Origin: Opitutales bacterium UBA5694
Lineage (GTDB): Bacteria > Verrucomicrobiota > Verrucomicrobiia > Opitutales > Opitutaceae
Assembly (NCBI GenBank): GCA_002420185.1
Contig: DIHO01000001.1
Span: 137,667-148,800 of the forward strand
DNA length: 11,134 nucleotides
Reading direction: 5' to 3'
Each line of letters begins with the position of its first letter. Position 1 is the stretch's first letter. The notes below the pieces were generated by a model, which searched no databases, had not been told where the DNA came from, and saw only the letters and a program-made list of their open reading frames with translations. Below, in pieces: positions 1 to 7,512 of the stretch. A program made the translations under genes and the position numbers.

Positions 1-352
1 CGAAGATGAAATCGGCGGGGAGAGCCGCTCGTTGATGAAGTTCCACCCGCGAGTGGCTCCCTATAAAATTGCGGTCCTTCCCCTTCTTAAAAATAAACCC
101 GAGCTCGTTTGTAGAGCGAGAACGCTGTACCACAAATTACAGCGGAAATTCAACGTGTTCTGGGACACATCCGGTGCCATCGGTAGACGCTATCGTCGTA
201 TGGATGAAATCGGTACACCCTGGTGTGTAACGATCGATTTCGACACGGTTGAGAAGGACGGCACCGTCACTTTAAGAGATCGCGATACAACAGAACAGAA
301 ACGCGTTACAGAGGAAGAACTGCTCGCTTTTCTGGATGATCAGCTTTTTTGA
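1..352 (+). CDS. glyS: Glycyl-tRNA synthetase, C-terminal fragment (5' end outside the window)
   Basis: This is the 3' end of a class II, homodimer-type glycyl-tRNA synthetase, which charges tRNA-Gly in the cytoplasm. The frame is open from base 2, so the gene begins upstream; the TTG and ATG near 32-37 are internal. The fragment is the C-terminal anticodon-binding domain. It shows the family signature FHPRVAPYKIAVLPL, then LCRARTLYHKLQ-like helices (here VCRARTLYHKLQ), FWDTSGAIGRRYRRMDEIG and a terminal beta segment with TPWCVTIDF and RDRDTTEQKRV. These are the normal C-terminal landmarks, and the protein ends at the usual place, so it is not truncated at this end. The TGA stop lies in one arm of a short inverted repeat (349-378). 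The full gene name in a given genome may be glyQS or glyS; the assignment to the family is secure. Confidence 0.95.
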   Translation, partial: EDEIGGESRSLMKFHPRVAPYKIAVLPLLKNKPELVCRARTLYHKLQRKFNVFWDTSGAIGRRYRRMDEIGTPWCVTIDFDTVEKDGTVTLRDRDTTEQKRVTEEELLAFLDDQLF

Positions 353-378
353 AGAGACGTTGGCAAGGTGCTCTTCAA
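349..378. repeat. Inverted repeat overlapping the glycyl-tRNA synthetase stop
   Basis: TTGAAGAG at 349-356 is the perfect reverse complement of CTCTTCAA at 371-378, with a 14-base loop. A second, mutually exclusive pairing exists: ACGTTG at 358-363 with CAACGT at 376-381. A T-run precedes the hairpin on the + strand, but none follows it on either strand, so it is not a canonical intrinsic terminator. It may still stabilise or end the mRNA. Confidence 0.4.
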
Positions 379-705
379 CGTGGCCATGACTCCAACCCAA
401 TGATAACCGCTTAAGTCGCGTCTAAGGACCCTCCCCGAAGAGTCACCATCTTGCAATTTCCTATTTCAATCGCACTTCGTGGCACTACTTTTTTGAGGGA
501 CGGGCGGCTCAAGCCAGTCCGACTACCAAGATATGAATGAAACGCTAAAGGAATGGAAAACCGAAATCGAAGCCGTTCAGGAAGACTCTTTCCATCAGAT
601 TCTAAATTTGGAGCGCCTAAAATCGATCCTTCAAGCGTAGCCTTAGAGAGCGATCCGCCTTCAGTCAATTTACCAACTGAGTCGGCTTTGGTTACTTTCA
701 AAGCA
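353..705. other. Intergenic gap with no convincing gene
   Basis: This gap lies between the synthetase (+) and the M16 protease (-), whose stops face each other. It contains the inverted repeat at 349-378. It also has a 35-codon + strand frame at 533-640, with peptide-like, charged helical composition but no ribosome binding site, and a 96-codon - strand frame from a TTG at 701 that begins 4 bases after the protease stop. I recognise neither as a known protein. I see no tRNA, no clear terminator and no mobile element. The gap could hold decayed coding sequence. Confidence 0.5.
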
Positions 706-3525
706 TCAATTGTGCTTCGGGTTTAACTTGGCAACAACCACGTTATCGAAACTGAAGTACTTCCTTGCGGCTTCCAAAATCTGTTCCGGATCGTACTCCT
801 TCAACTGATTCGGGAAATCTAGGATTTCGGAGAATTCCCTTCCTTCTTTCGCAGCTGAGGTCAAACTTCTTAGCCAGAATCCGTTCTCCTTGAGCCCAGA
901 CTCATATCCACGAAGATGGATCTCTTGCACTTTCTCCAGATTTTTTACCTTGAAGCCTCTTTCCTGAAGATCGAGAATTTCATGGATACCCGCGTTTATG
1001 AGCAGATCCGCATTTGCGGGATCACAGGAAAAAGCGAATCCCGTGGAATAGCGCTCCGTGGGCTCACGCGTCAGATTGGCATAGACGCCAACACCGTAGG
1101 TGCCCCCATTTTCTTCCCGCAGCGATTCACGCATTCGGATATTTAAAAGGTCACGGACTACACTCAGAATGTATCTATTTTCTGTTGACCATTCGGCTTC
1201 TCCCGTAAACAATACTCGTACGCTCGTTTTTTCCTCCAAGCCAAAATTTATATCCACATTACGCTTACCTGGCAATGGATCATCCCCCAAGTACCGTCCA
1301 CTCTCTTTTCTCCCGGTTGCAGGTAGGGATGCTAAATAAGTCCTAACATAGCGCTTCATTTCCTCCAAATCGAGAGACCCCACGAAAACGAAAGTAAAGT
1401 CGCTATAGTCCTTAAACCGATTTTTGTAAACCCCAAGTGCAAGGTGTGGATCGATTTCGTTCATCAGCTCTAAGCTCAAGGGGCGATGCCGCGGATGATC
1501 ACCATACAGTTCTTTTTCAAGAGCATCCTGGAAAACTGATTGGGGCGATTTCTCACGATTAACAATCATTGCCCGCAACCGCGTTTCTAATGAGCCGTAG
1601 GCTTCCTCATCAAGTCGTGGCTGAGTCGCTTGCAGGTAAAGCAATTTAAAAAAGGCTTCCAAGTCTTTAGGCGACGACGCTCCGCTAAACCCCTCGTACT
1701 GATCGGAAATGTAGGGCGATACGTTTACGGACACGCCGGCTAATCGCTTGTCCAACTGGATCGAGTTGAACGGTCCCACTCCGCTTTCTCCAAGAATCAT
1801 CGTGGACATGATGGCAGACAAGTACTCGTCATCCATCACCAGACTGTGCCCACCCGGACTGTAAGAATTCATGAGAATCTCATCATTCTGAAAATCCGTT
1901 CGTTTCAGGATAACGTTTACTCCGTTTGATAGTTCCCATATATAAGTATCCAACTTCTCATCATAGTCCTCTTTGGCAATTTCCCCTGGTTCTGGAATCG
2001 TCGCTAATAGCGGTAGATCGAGAAACTCATCTTCGTAGGGCTCAAGCTCGATTGCGTTCGATGCTTTGATCGTGGCAACCAGCTCTGACTCACTAGGTAA
2101 TGCAAGTCCCTCCTTTTCCGGTCCACTAAAAAGGGCTACCCGATTCTCCTTCTGGGCAAATCCCTCCCCGATCGCGTTCACTTCAGCAAGAGTGATATCA
2201 GCGAGAAAAGCCTCGGTCATTTCCAGCTCCATCTCTATACCAGGAATCGGCTCATCGACAGTAAAGGCCCGCGTGTATTCACTGGCGTAGGTATCCGAAT
2301 TCGTCTTGTCCCGCTCCTCGAACGCGTTTTCCAGCGATCTTAAAACGTCCGCTTTCACACGCTCAAGCTCGCTATTAATGAAGCCATCTCGTACCACCCG
2401 GTTGGTCTCACCAATCAACGCATTCAGCCCTTCTTGATACCGGTCGCCTAGAAAAACAACCGACTGCTGCAATGCTTCCTTCTCGCGAGCGATGCGAATA
2501 TTTCCGGCATTCGCTTGGATGAACGGAGGATTTGGCTCACGTGACCTCTCGTCCAAGCGACGATTGAGCATTCCGAAAAAAAGACGTTCGGTAATCATTC
2601 TTCGGTAGTCCGCGGCGGTGCTATCGGGACCGACCGGCTGCTTGGTTAGCATACGAAACGAGGCGATTGTCAACTCTGGGTCCGTTTCGATTGAGAAAAG
2701 CGTCTCCTCATGGACTGGCACCTCCGTCGGTGTTCGCTCTGGAGCGTTTTCTGGGTTCTCTAGGGAACTAAATGTATCGATGATCTTTTGCTCAATGTCG
2801 TTCTTGTCGATATCCCCTACGACAATGACTCCCATTAGATTCGGCCGGTACCAATCGTTGTAAAACTCTTCAAACCGCTCTTTTGCCGCATTTCCCACGA
2901 CAACCATAGAGCCGATCGGGTTTCGATCCGCATAGCTTGACTTGAAGTAAATGAATGGTCTCTGACGCTCGCTCAATCGCTCGCCTACACCCTGCCTGGA
3001 ACGCCATTCCTCTAGGATTACGCCCCGCTCCTTTTCAATTTCAATCGGATCCAACGTAAGCCCATCCGCCCAATCTTCAAGAATTTCAAACCCTGTCTTA
3101 AGCAAACTGGGATTGTCAGTCGGGAGCTGCAGCATGTACACCGTCTCGTTGTAAGATGTGTACGCGTTAACGTGCGAACCGAATCGCATGCCGGCACGTT
3201 CCATAAAGTCGACGATTTCACTCTTCGCAAATCGCCGCGTGCCATTGAATGCCATGTGCTCGAGGAAGTGTGCCAAGCCTCGCTGACTCTGATTCTCCTG
3301 CAGTGAACCCGCATTGACGACCAATCTTAGAAAGACGCGACCTTCAGGCTTCTTGTTCTCCCGAACGTAGTACTTCAGCCCATTTTCAAGCTGCCCTACA
3401 ATGATACTCTTATCAACAGGAAGCGGGTCGTCCAGATTCCAGCTCTTTTCCTGAGCCAGTCCAAAGTTCCAAACATTAAGACCAAGCGCTATCGCGAATA
3501 TCCGATAATTCCAAAATTGGGTCAT
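706..3525 (-). CDS. Exported two-domain M16 zinc metalloprotease (PqqL/insulinase-like)
   Basis: A zinc-dependent peptidase of family M16, about 939 residues, the size of periplasmic PqqL-type enzymes that carry an active and an inactive half in one chain. The start chosen is the ATG at 3523-3525, because it opens a plausible signal peptide (a hydrophobic run at residues 9-23 followed by GLA-QEK, likely cleaved near residue 24). A longer frame opens at 3624, but its extra 33 residues would bury the signal sequence. The inverted zinc motif HFLEH is at residues 86-90 and the downstream ERGVILEE at 166-173. By comparison with pitrilysin, His86, His90 and Glu173 bind zinc and Glu89 is the base. 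The second half, from about residue 550, has the M16 fold pattern (LSNGVNVILKRTDF) but LSAIMSTMILGE in place of HxxEH, as expected of the non-catalytic half. It probably degrades peptides in the periplasm or at the outer membrane. The gene stands alone and faces away from the polysaccharide genes. The family is certain; the substrate is unknown. Confidence 0.93.
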   Translation of the reverse strand: MTQFWNYRIFAIALGLNVWNFGLAQEKSWNLDDPLPVDKSIIVGQLENGLKYYVRENKKPEGRVFLRLVVNAGSLQENQSQRGLAHFLEHMAFNGTRRFAKSEIVDFMERAGMRFGSHVNAYTSYNETVYMLQLPTDNPSLLKTGFEILEDWADGLTLDPIEIEKERGVILEEWRSRQGVGERLSERQRPFIYFKSSYADRNPIGSMVVVGNAAKERFEEFYNDWYRPNLMGVIVVGDIDKNDIEQKIIDTFSSLENPENAPERTPTEVPVHEETLFSIETDPELTIASFRMLTKQPVGPDSTAADYRRMITERLFFGMLNRRLDERSREPNPPFIQANAGNIRIAREKEALQQSVVFLGDRYQEGLNALIGETNRVVRDGFINSELERVKADVLRSLENAFEERDKTNSDTYASEYTRAFTVDEPIPGIEMELEMTEAFLADITLAEVNAIGEGFAQKENRVALFSGPEKEGLALPSESELVATIKASNAIELEPYEDEFLDLPLLATIPEPGEIAKEDYDEKLDTYIWELSNGVNVILKRTDFQNDEILMNSYSPGGHSLVMDDEYLSAIMSTMILGESGVGPFNSIQLDKRLAGVSVNVSPYISDQYEGFSGASSPKDLEAFFKLLYLQATQPRLDEEAYGSLETRLRAMIVNREKSPQSVFQDALEKELYGDHPRHRPLSLELMNEIDPHLALGVYKNRFKDYSDFTFVFVGSLDLEEMKRYVRTYLASLPATGRKESGRYLGDDPLPGKRNVDINFGLEEKTSVRVLFTGEAEWSTENRYILSVVRDLLNIRMRESLREENGGTYGVGVYANLTREPTERYSTGFAFSCDPANADLLINAGIHEILDLQERGFKVKNLEKVQEIHLRGYESGLKENGFWLRSLTSAAKEGREFSEILDFPNQLKEYDPEQILEAARKYFSFDNVVVAKLNPKHN

Positions 3526-4046
3526 AGAGAAAATATTTATTACTTCGAAAACGGCCGGATCGGAGTTACTACTGCAATATTCCAACCGCATAGCCAACCA
3601 TGCCACTGCCGATGAACAAGGCAAGCATCAGCTAGAACATCTCACTATTAATTAGAATGTAGGCAGTATGCCGATACCAACTAAGAGGCATTTAAACCAG
3701 AGCTCCTACCTTTGAGGTAATCAACTCGTGGGATTCACCCCATCCCGCTCTATCCAATACAAAAACCTCCCTTGAAATAGGTCCCGAATGAAAAAGGATC
3801 AGCACAAAGTCTAACCACTCAGTTCTAGCCCAAACTCATATTAATGGTGAAATCTGATGCTTGCCAACTTATTGCGTCCCTTCGCTTTTGACCACCTGCA
3901 ACGTTTTTTGCATTTGAGTACGTAGCAACCGCTGTTTCCAAAGCTCGTAAATTGAGCCCTACTTTTTAAAGTAATACCATAAAATCTCTTTGCTCGTTTT
4001 TATACTTGTTAAGGTCTATAGTATTGGCTCCTCTAAAAATCAAGAT
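3526..4046. promoter_or_regulatory. 521-bp divergent intergenic region (protease / gmd)
   Basis: This region must carry the 5' signals of both the protease (-) and gmd (+). I see no credible gene in it. Two adjacent small hairpins are present: TACCT/AGGTA at 3707-3711 and 3715-3719, and GGGAT/ATCCC at 3730-3734 and 3742-3746. Just before gmd there is a -10-like TATAGT (4017-4022) in an AT-rich tract, but no good -35 element at the right distance. On the protease side I could not pick out a convincing promoter. No tRNA could be folded from the hairpins. Confidence 0.4.
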
Positions 4047-5060
4047 ATGAAGAAAGCGGTCATAACTGGAATTACTGGACAAGACGGCTCGTATTTGGCG
4101 GAGCTTCTTCTCGCTAAAGGCTATGAAGTACATGGCATTATTCGAAGAGCTTCCACTTTCAACACTGCTCGCATTGACCACCTGTACCAAGATCCACACA
4201 TCAATGGGGTTAAGTTGTTCCTTCACTATGGGGACCTTGCCGATTCTGTCCAGATGGTGAAACTCCTCTACGATCTGCAACCCGACGAGATTTACAATCT
4301 GGGTGCCCAAAGCCATGTGAGGGTTTCGTTCGACGTTCCTGAATATACGGGTGACGTTGTTGGTGTTGGAGCCGTCCGAATATTAGAGGCAATCAGAGAG
4401 GCTAAACTCGTCGATAAAGTCCGTTTTTACCAAGCCTCTTCATCCGAGATGTTCGGCAAAGTACAAGAGGTCCCACAAATCGAGACGACCCCCTTCTGGC
4501 CCAGATCTCCGTATGGATGCGCAAAAATGTACGCCCATTGGCTCACGGTCAATTATCGTGAGTCCTACAATCTTTTCGCTTGCAGCGGCATTCTATTCAA
4601 CCACGAATCCCCTAGGCGTGGCGAGACGTTCGTGACCCGGAAAATCACCAGAGCCGCCACGCGCATTAAGCTAGGACTCCAGGAAAAATTATATCTGGGC
4701 AATCTAGACGCTCAACGTGACTGGGGCTACGCCAAAGAATACGTCGAAATGATGTGGCTGATGTTGCAACAAGACAATCCCGATGACTACGTAATCGCGA
4801 CCAACGAGACTCATTCGGTTAAGGAATTCGTCATAGAAACCTTCGATCGACTCGACCTCGATTGGGAGAAGTATGTGGAGTATGATGATCGCTACGAAAG
4901 GCCCGCAGAGGTGGATCTTCTAGTCGGGGACCCCGCCAAAGCAAAAAAGCAACTCGGGTGGGAGCCCAAGGTTAAATTCAAGGAGCTGGTCGAGATCATG
5001 GTGGATGCTGACTTAAAACTGGCGAGTGACGAGGCGAAAATCAAGATAGCTCTCGCATAG
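4047..5060 (+). CDS. gmd: GDP-mannose 4,6-dehydratase
   Basis: Converts GDP-D-mannose into GDP-4-keto-6-deoxy-D-mannose with a tightly bound NADP cofactor, the first step to GDP-L-fucose and related 6-deoxyhexoses in the cytoplasm. It is an extended short-chain dehydrogenase of 337 residues, slightly shorter than many family members. The start is the ATG at 4047, giving the usual MKKAVITGITGQDGSY opening; an upstream TTG at 3990 would add 19 atypical residues. The cofactor glycine motif is G8-x-x-G11-x-x-G14. The RR loop (R33-R34, STFNT), which in this family reaches the cofactor of the neighbouring subunit, is intact. The catalytic set is Ser132, Glu134, Tyr156 and Lys160 (SSSEMFG and SPYGCAK), at the numbering of the E. 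coli enzyme with Thr132 replaced by Ser. Further family marks are NHESPRRGETFVTRKI, GNLDAQRDWGYA and YERPAEVDLLVGD. The protein looks complete and functional. It pairs with the GDP-fucose synthase downstream, though 266 bases separate them. Confidence 0.97.
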   Translation: MKKAVITGITGQDGSYLAELLLAKGYEVHGIIRRASTFNTARIDHLYQDPHINGVKLFLHYGDLADSVQMVKLLYDLQPDEIYNLGAQSHVRVSFDVPEYTGDVVGVGAVRILEAIREAKLVDKVRFYQASSSEMFGKVQEVPQIETTPFWPRSPYGCAKMYAHWLTVNYRESYNLFACSGILFNHESPRRGETFVTRKITRAATRIKLGLQEKLYLGNLDAQRDWGYAKEYVEMMWLMLQQDNPDDYVIATNETHSVKEFVIETFDRLDLDWEKYVEYDDRYERPAEVDLLVGDPAKAKKQLGWEPKVKFKELVEIMVDADLKLASDEAKIKIALA

Positions 5061-5188
5061 TCGAATTTTACCAAAATTAGCCTAGTGCTTCTCTTCGAAA
5101 CTAGCTAAGCCGTATCATATCTAGAAGAGTGTCCAATAACTCAGAATTGCCCCTCCATTGGATTACGTTTTTTACTGATAATAAAATT

Positions 5189-5242
5189 GTAGGTCGTCTC
5201 GTCGAGGTGGCAATCGTCCCAATCGGCGGTTCAACGACCTAC
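5189..5242. repeat. 9-bp perfect inverted repeat with 36-base loop between gmd and fcl
   Basis: GTAGGTCGT at 5189-5197 is the exact reverse complement of ACGACCTAC at 5234-5242. The 36-base loop carries its own small palindrome (CTCGTCGAG, 5198-5206) and a direct repeat CAATCG (5211-5216 and 5219-5224). No T-run follows either arm. It lies in the unusually wide 266-bp gap between two genes of one pathway. It could be an RNA element in the gmd-fcl transcript, a protein-binding palindrome, or the remains of a small mobile element. Confidence 0.6.
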
Positions 5243-5326
5243 CCTACCGACTCAAACCATTCAAGAAACCGACCTGGCAGACACTCTCTAACGATTTAGT
5301 AAACCTGTTTTGATTTTATTAATAAA

Positions 5327-6277
5327 ATGAACCCAGCTTCTATAATATACGTCGCAGGTCACAAAGGAATGGTTGGCTCTGGGGTAATCCGTCGCTTGAA
5401 ATCTCTCGGATACGAAAATCTCATAACGCGAGATCGCTCAGAGTTAGATCTAACTAACCAGGGTGCGGTCGAGAATTTCTTCGCCAACGAGAAACCCGAA
5501 GTTGTAATTATGGCCGCTGCAAAAGTTGGTGGTATCTATGCTAATAACAAATATCCTGCTTCGTTCCTCTATGAAAATCTAGCAATCGCTACAAATACAG
5601 TGAACGCGGCATGTATTACGGGCACGGAACGATTTCTTTTTCTGGGGAGTTCGTGCATCTACCCCAAATTCGCTTCCCAGCCAATCAAGGAAAGCTCACT
5701 TCTTACGGATACGCTTGAACCGACCAACGAGGCCTACGCCATCGCAAAAATTGCAGGCCTCAAACTCTGCGAGTATTACCGGAAGCAATACGGTGTCCTA
5801 TTTCATTCTTTGATGCCCACCAACCTCTACGGTCAAGGGGACAACTACCATCCTGAGAACTCACATCTCTTGCCAGCGTTGATAGGAAGATTCCACGAAG
5901 CAAAGTTGGCTAACAGGGAATCCGTTACTATTTGGGGGTCGGGAACTCCACGTAGGGAACTCATGAATGTAGATGACCTCGCCGATGCAATTACCCATGT
6001 GCTAAGCCTGGAAGATCCACCCGATCTTCTAAACGCGGGAACCGGCGTTGACCATAGCATCATGGAGATCGCTGAAATCGTAAAAAGGGTCGTGGGCTTT
6101 GTAGGAGAAATCAAAACGGATTCAAGCAAACCCGATGGGACTCCTCGAAAACTGCTTGACGTCAGCCTTTTGAAAAAGCACGGGTGGTCATCCAGAATCC
6201 CCCTCGAAAAAGGCATCGCCAACACTTATGAATTGTATCTTCAAGAGCGAGAATCTGGGAATTTGAGATCTGTGTAG
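5327..6277 (+). CDS. fcl: GDP-L-fucose synthase (3,5-epimerase/4-reductase)
   Basis: Acts on the product of gmd: it epimerises GDP-4-keto-6-deoxy-D-mannose at C3 and C5 and reduces C4 with NADPH to give GDP-L-fucose. The protein has 316 residues, the normal length. The N-terminal cofactor motif is VAGHKGMVGSG (residues 9-19). LGSSCIYPK places the catalytic Ser108 and Cys110, YAIAK gives Tyr137 and Lys141, and DNYHPENSHLLPAL contains His180, the counterparts of Ser107, Cys109, Tyr136, Lys140 and His179 of the E. coli enzyme. All are present, so activity is expected. TIWGSGTPRRELMNVDDLA is the typical C-terminal substrate segment. The ATG at 5327 follows an AT-rich stretch (TTATTAATAAA) without a Shine-Dalgarno sequence. 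It lies between the two GMD-family genes on the same strand. wcaG is an equivalent name. Confidence 0.97.
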   Translation: MNPASIIYVAGHKGMVGSGVIRRLKSLGYENLITRDRSELDLTNQGAVENFFANEKPEVVIMAAAKVGGIYANNKYPASFLYENLAIATNTVNAACITGTERFLFLGSSCIYPKFASQPIKESSLLTDTLEPTNEAYAIAKIAGLKLCEYYRKQYGVLFHSLMPTNLYGQGDNYHPENSHLLPALIGRFHEAKLANRESVTIWGSGTPRRELMNVDDLADAITHVLSLEDPPDLLNAGTGVDHSIMEIAEIVKRVVGFVGEIKTDSSKPDGTPRKLLDVSLLKKHGWSSRIPLEKGIANTYELYLQERESGNLRSV

Positions 6278-6366
6278 GGGAGCATATCCGATTAATGACT
6301 AACATACCCTGCCTTTTTTCTCAGCCATTGACCCTCTTCCGTTTGGTTTGCTTCAGAAACTAAATA

Positions 6367-7392
6367 GTGAGCAGAAAAGTACTGATAACCGGTATCGGGG
6401 GACAAGACGGCTATTTCCTCGCAAAACTCCTCCTAAACAAGGGTTGCAAGGTTCACGGGCTGATCAGGGAAAAACCATCGAATGGAATTGGCAGTCTCGC
6501 CCACCTCGAGGAAAGTCAACAATCGCAACTCATATTGCATGAATCAAACATCTCAAACAAAGGATTTATAGACGAACTTGTAGCCGAAAAACAGTTCGAC
6601 GATATCTATCACCTCGCAGCTCAAAGCTCGGTCGCTAGAAGTATCCAACACCCCCGCGAAACGATCGAGACCAACATTCTAGGTCTAACCAATATTGCGA
6701 CCTCCATACGCGACCGATCCCCACAAACAAGACTCCTTTTTACTGGCAGTTCAGAAATGTTCGGCGACATCACGTCTGGGAAACAATCCGAGAGCACCCC
6801 TACTCAACCCCAAAGTCCCTATGGTCTAACCAAAGAATTTGGCTACCAGCTAGTGAGAACGTACCGTGAACACTACGGCCTATGGGCAGCGACCGCAATT
6901 CTGTTCAACCACGAAAGCGAATTTCGAGGCCAGCAGTTTGTAACCAAAAAAATCGTGCGGTCGGTCGTACGAATCGCGGCAGGTTTCGACGATGTCCTTT
7001 CTCTCGGTAATATCTACGCTAAACGGGATTGGGGATATGCAGGTGACTATATGGATGGCGTCATACGCGTAATGGAGCGAAACGAGCCCGACGACTATGT
7101 ATTCGCTACCGGAAAGCTACGCTCAGTTAAGGATTTTGTTAATACGACGTTTAGTCACGTTGGGATCGACCTCGACTGGTTTGGCGACGGCATTGACGAA
7201 ATCGCTCTAAACCGCTCTTCCCAAAATCTAGTCGTCAAAATCGACAAGCACTTCTACCGGCCGGGAGATATAAAAGGAACCTGTGGCGACGCCTCAAAAG
7301 CAAAGTTGCTGCTCGGCTGGCAGCCTCGGACTAACCTTAGTAGCATCATATCAAAAATGATTTCCCAAGAGCAGGATACTACACTCCCGTGA
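6367..7392 (+). CDS. Second GMD-family NDP-sugar 4,6-dehydratase, divergent paralogue
   Basis: An extended short-chain dehydrogenase of 341 residues, clearly of the GDP-mannose 4,6-dehydratase family but far from the gmd at 4047. It starts at GTG 6367; an in-frame TAA at 6361-6363 fixes this start. The cofactor motif is ITGIGGQDGYFLAKLL (residues 7-22), and the catalytic elements are GSSEMFG (Ser128 or Ser129, Glu130) and SPYGLTK (Tyr152, Lys156). The family segments NHESEFRGQQFVTKKI, GNIYAKRDWGYAGDY and HFYRPGDIKGTCGD are kept. The RR loop is not: where gmd has RRASTFNTARIDHLY, this protein has REKPSN followed by GIGSLAHL, so the second arginine is a glutamate and the loop is about one residue shorter. 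That may change oligomer contacts or cofactor binding. It probably makes a 4-keto-6-deoxy sugar nucleotide, most likely from GDP-mannose, but the substrate is inferred. It lies 89 bases after fcl and is probably co-transcribed. Confidence 0.85.
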   Translation: MSRKVLITGIGGQDGYFLAKLLLNKGCKVHGLIREKPSNGIGSLAHLEESQQSQLILHESNISNKGFIDELVAEKQFDDIYHLAAQSSVARSIQHPRETIETNILGLTNIATSIRDRSPQTRLLFTGSSEMFGDITSGKQSESTPTQPQSPYGLTKEFGYQLVRTYREHYGLWAATAILFNHESEFRGQQFVTKKIVRSVVRIAAGFDDVLSLGNIYAKRDWGYAGDYMDGVIRVMERNEPDDYVFATGKLRSVKDFVNTTFSHVGIDLDWFGDGIDEIALNRSSQNLVVKIDKHFYRPGDIKGTCGDASKAKLLLGWQPRTNLSSIISKMISQEQDTTLP

Positions 7393-7512
7393 ATAGCATT
7401 CTTCCGATTTGTGCCCTTTCACCTCGCACAAAACCCGTATACCTCAGTCGCTAAATCAAGGACGTCGCCATTGAAATCGGCTTGGCTTCTGAAACGATTC
7501 ACATCGATCTCA

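Noticed and set aside
411..701. A 96-codon - strand frame beginning with TTG 4 bases after the protease stop
   Set aside because: No recognised motif, a weak start with no ribosome binding site, and a competing frame on the other strand. Position alone does not support a gene.
916..1339. Overlapping + strand frames inside the protease gene
   Set aside because: They lie antisense to a well-supported protein with family motifs throughout and show no features of their own.
3526..3624. N-terminal extension of the M16 protease frame to 3624
   Set aside because: The extra 33 residues would precede a clear signal peptide starting at the ATG at 3525 and have atypical composition.
3707..3746. Two adjacent hairpins resembling tRNA arms in the protease-gmd gap
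   Set aside because: No acceptor stem, anticodon arm or proper T-loop could be built on either strand.
5189..5242. The inverted repeat as an integron attC site
   Set aside because: The ends lack the GTTRRRY/RYYYAAC core boxes and no cassette structure surrounds it.
5845..6225. A 126-codon - strand frame within fcl
   Set aside because: Antisense shadow of the catalytic and C-terminal parts of GDP-fucose synthase; its serine-rich, low-motif translation looks like chance.
7408..7432. Hairpin TTTGTGC/GCACAAA between the convergent second GMD-like gene and GT2 gene as a terminator
   Set aside because: Seven AT-rich pairs with an 11-base loop and no T-run on either side; too weak to call, though the position is where a terminator would be expected.
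7420..7500. A short - strand frame after the GT2 stop reading ADFNGDVLDLATEVYGF
   Set aside because: It recalls a dockerin-type calcium loop (DxNxDG), but the glycine and spacing are wrong, it is under 30 codons from any start, and it is probably chance.
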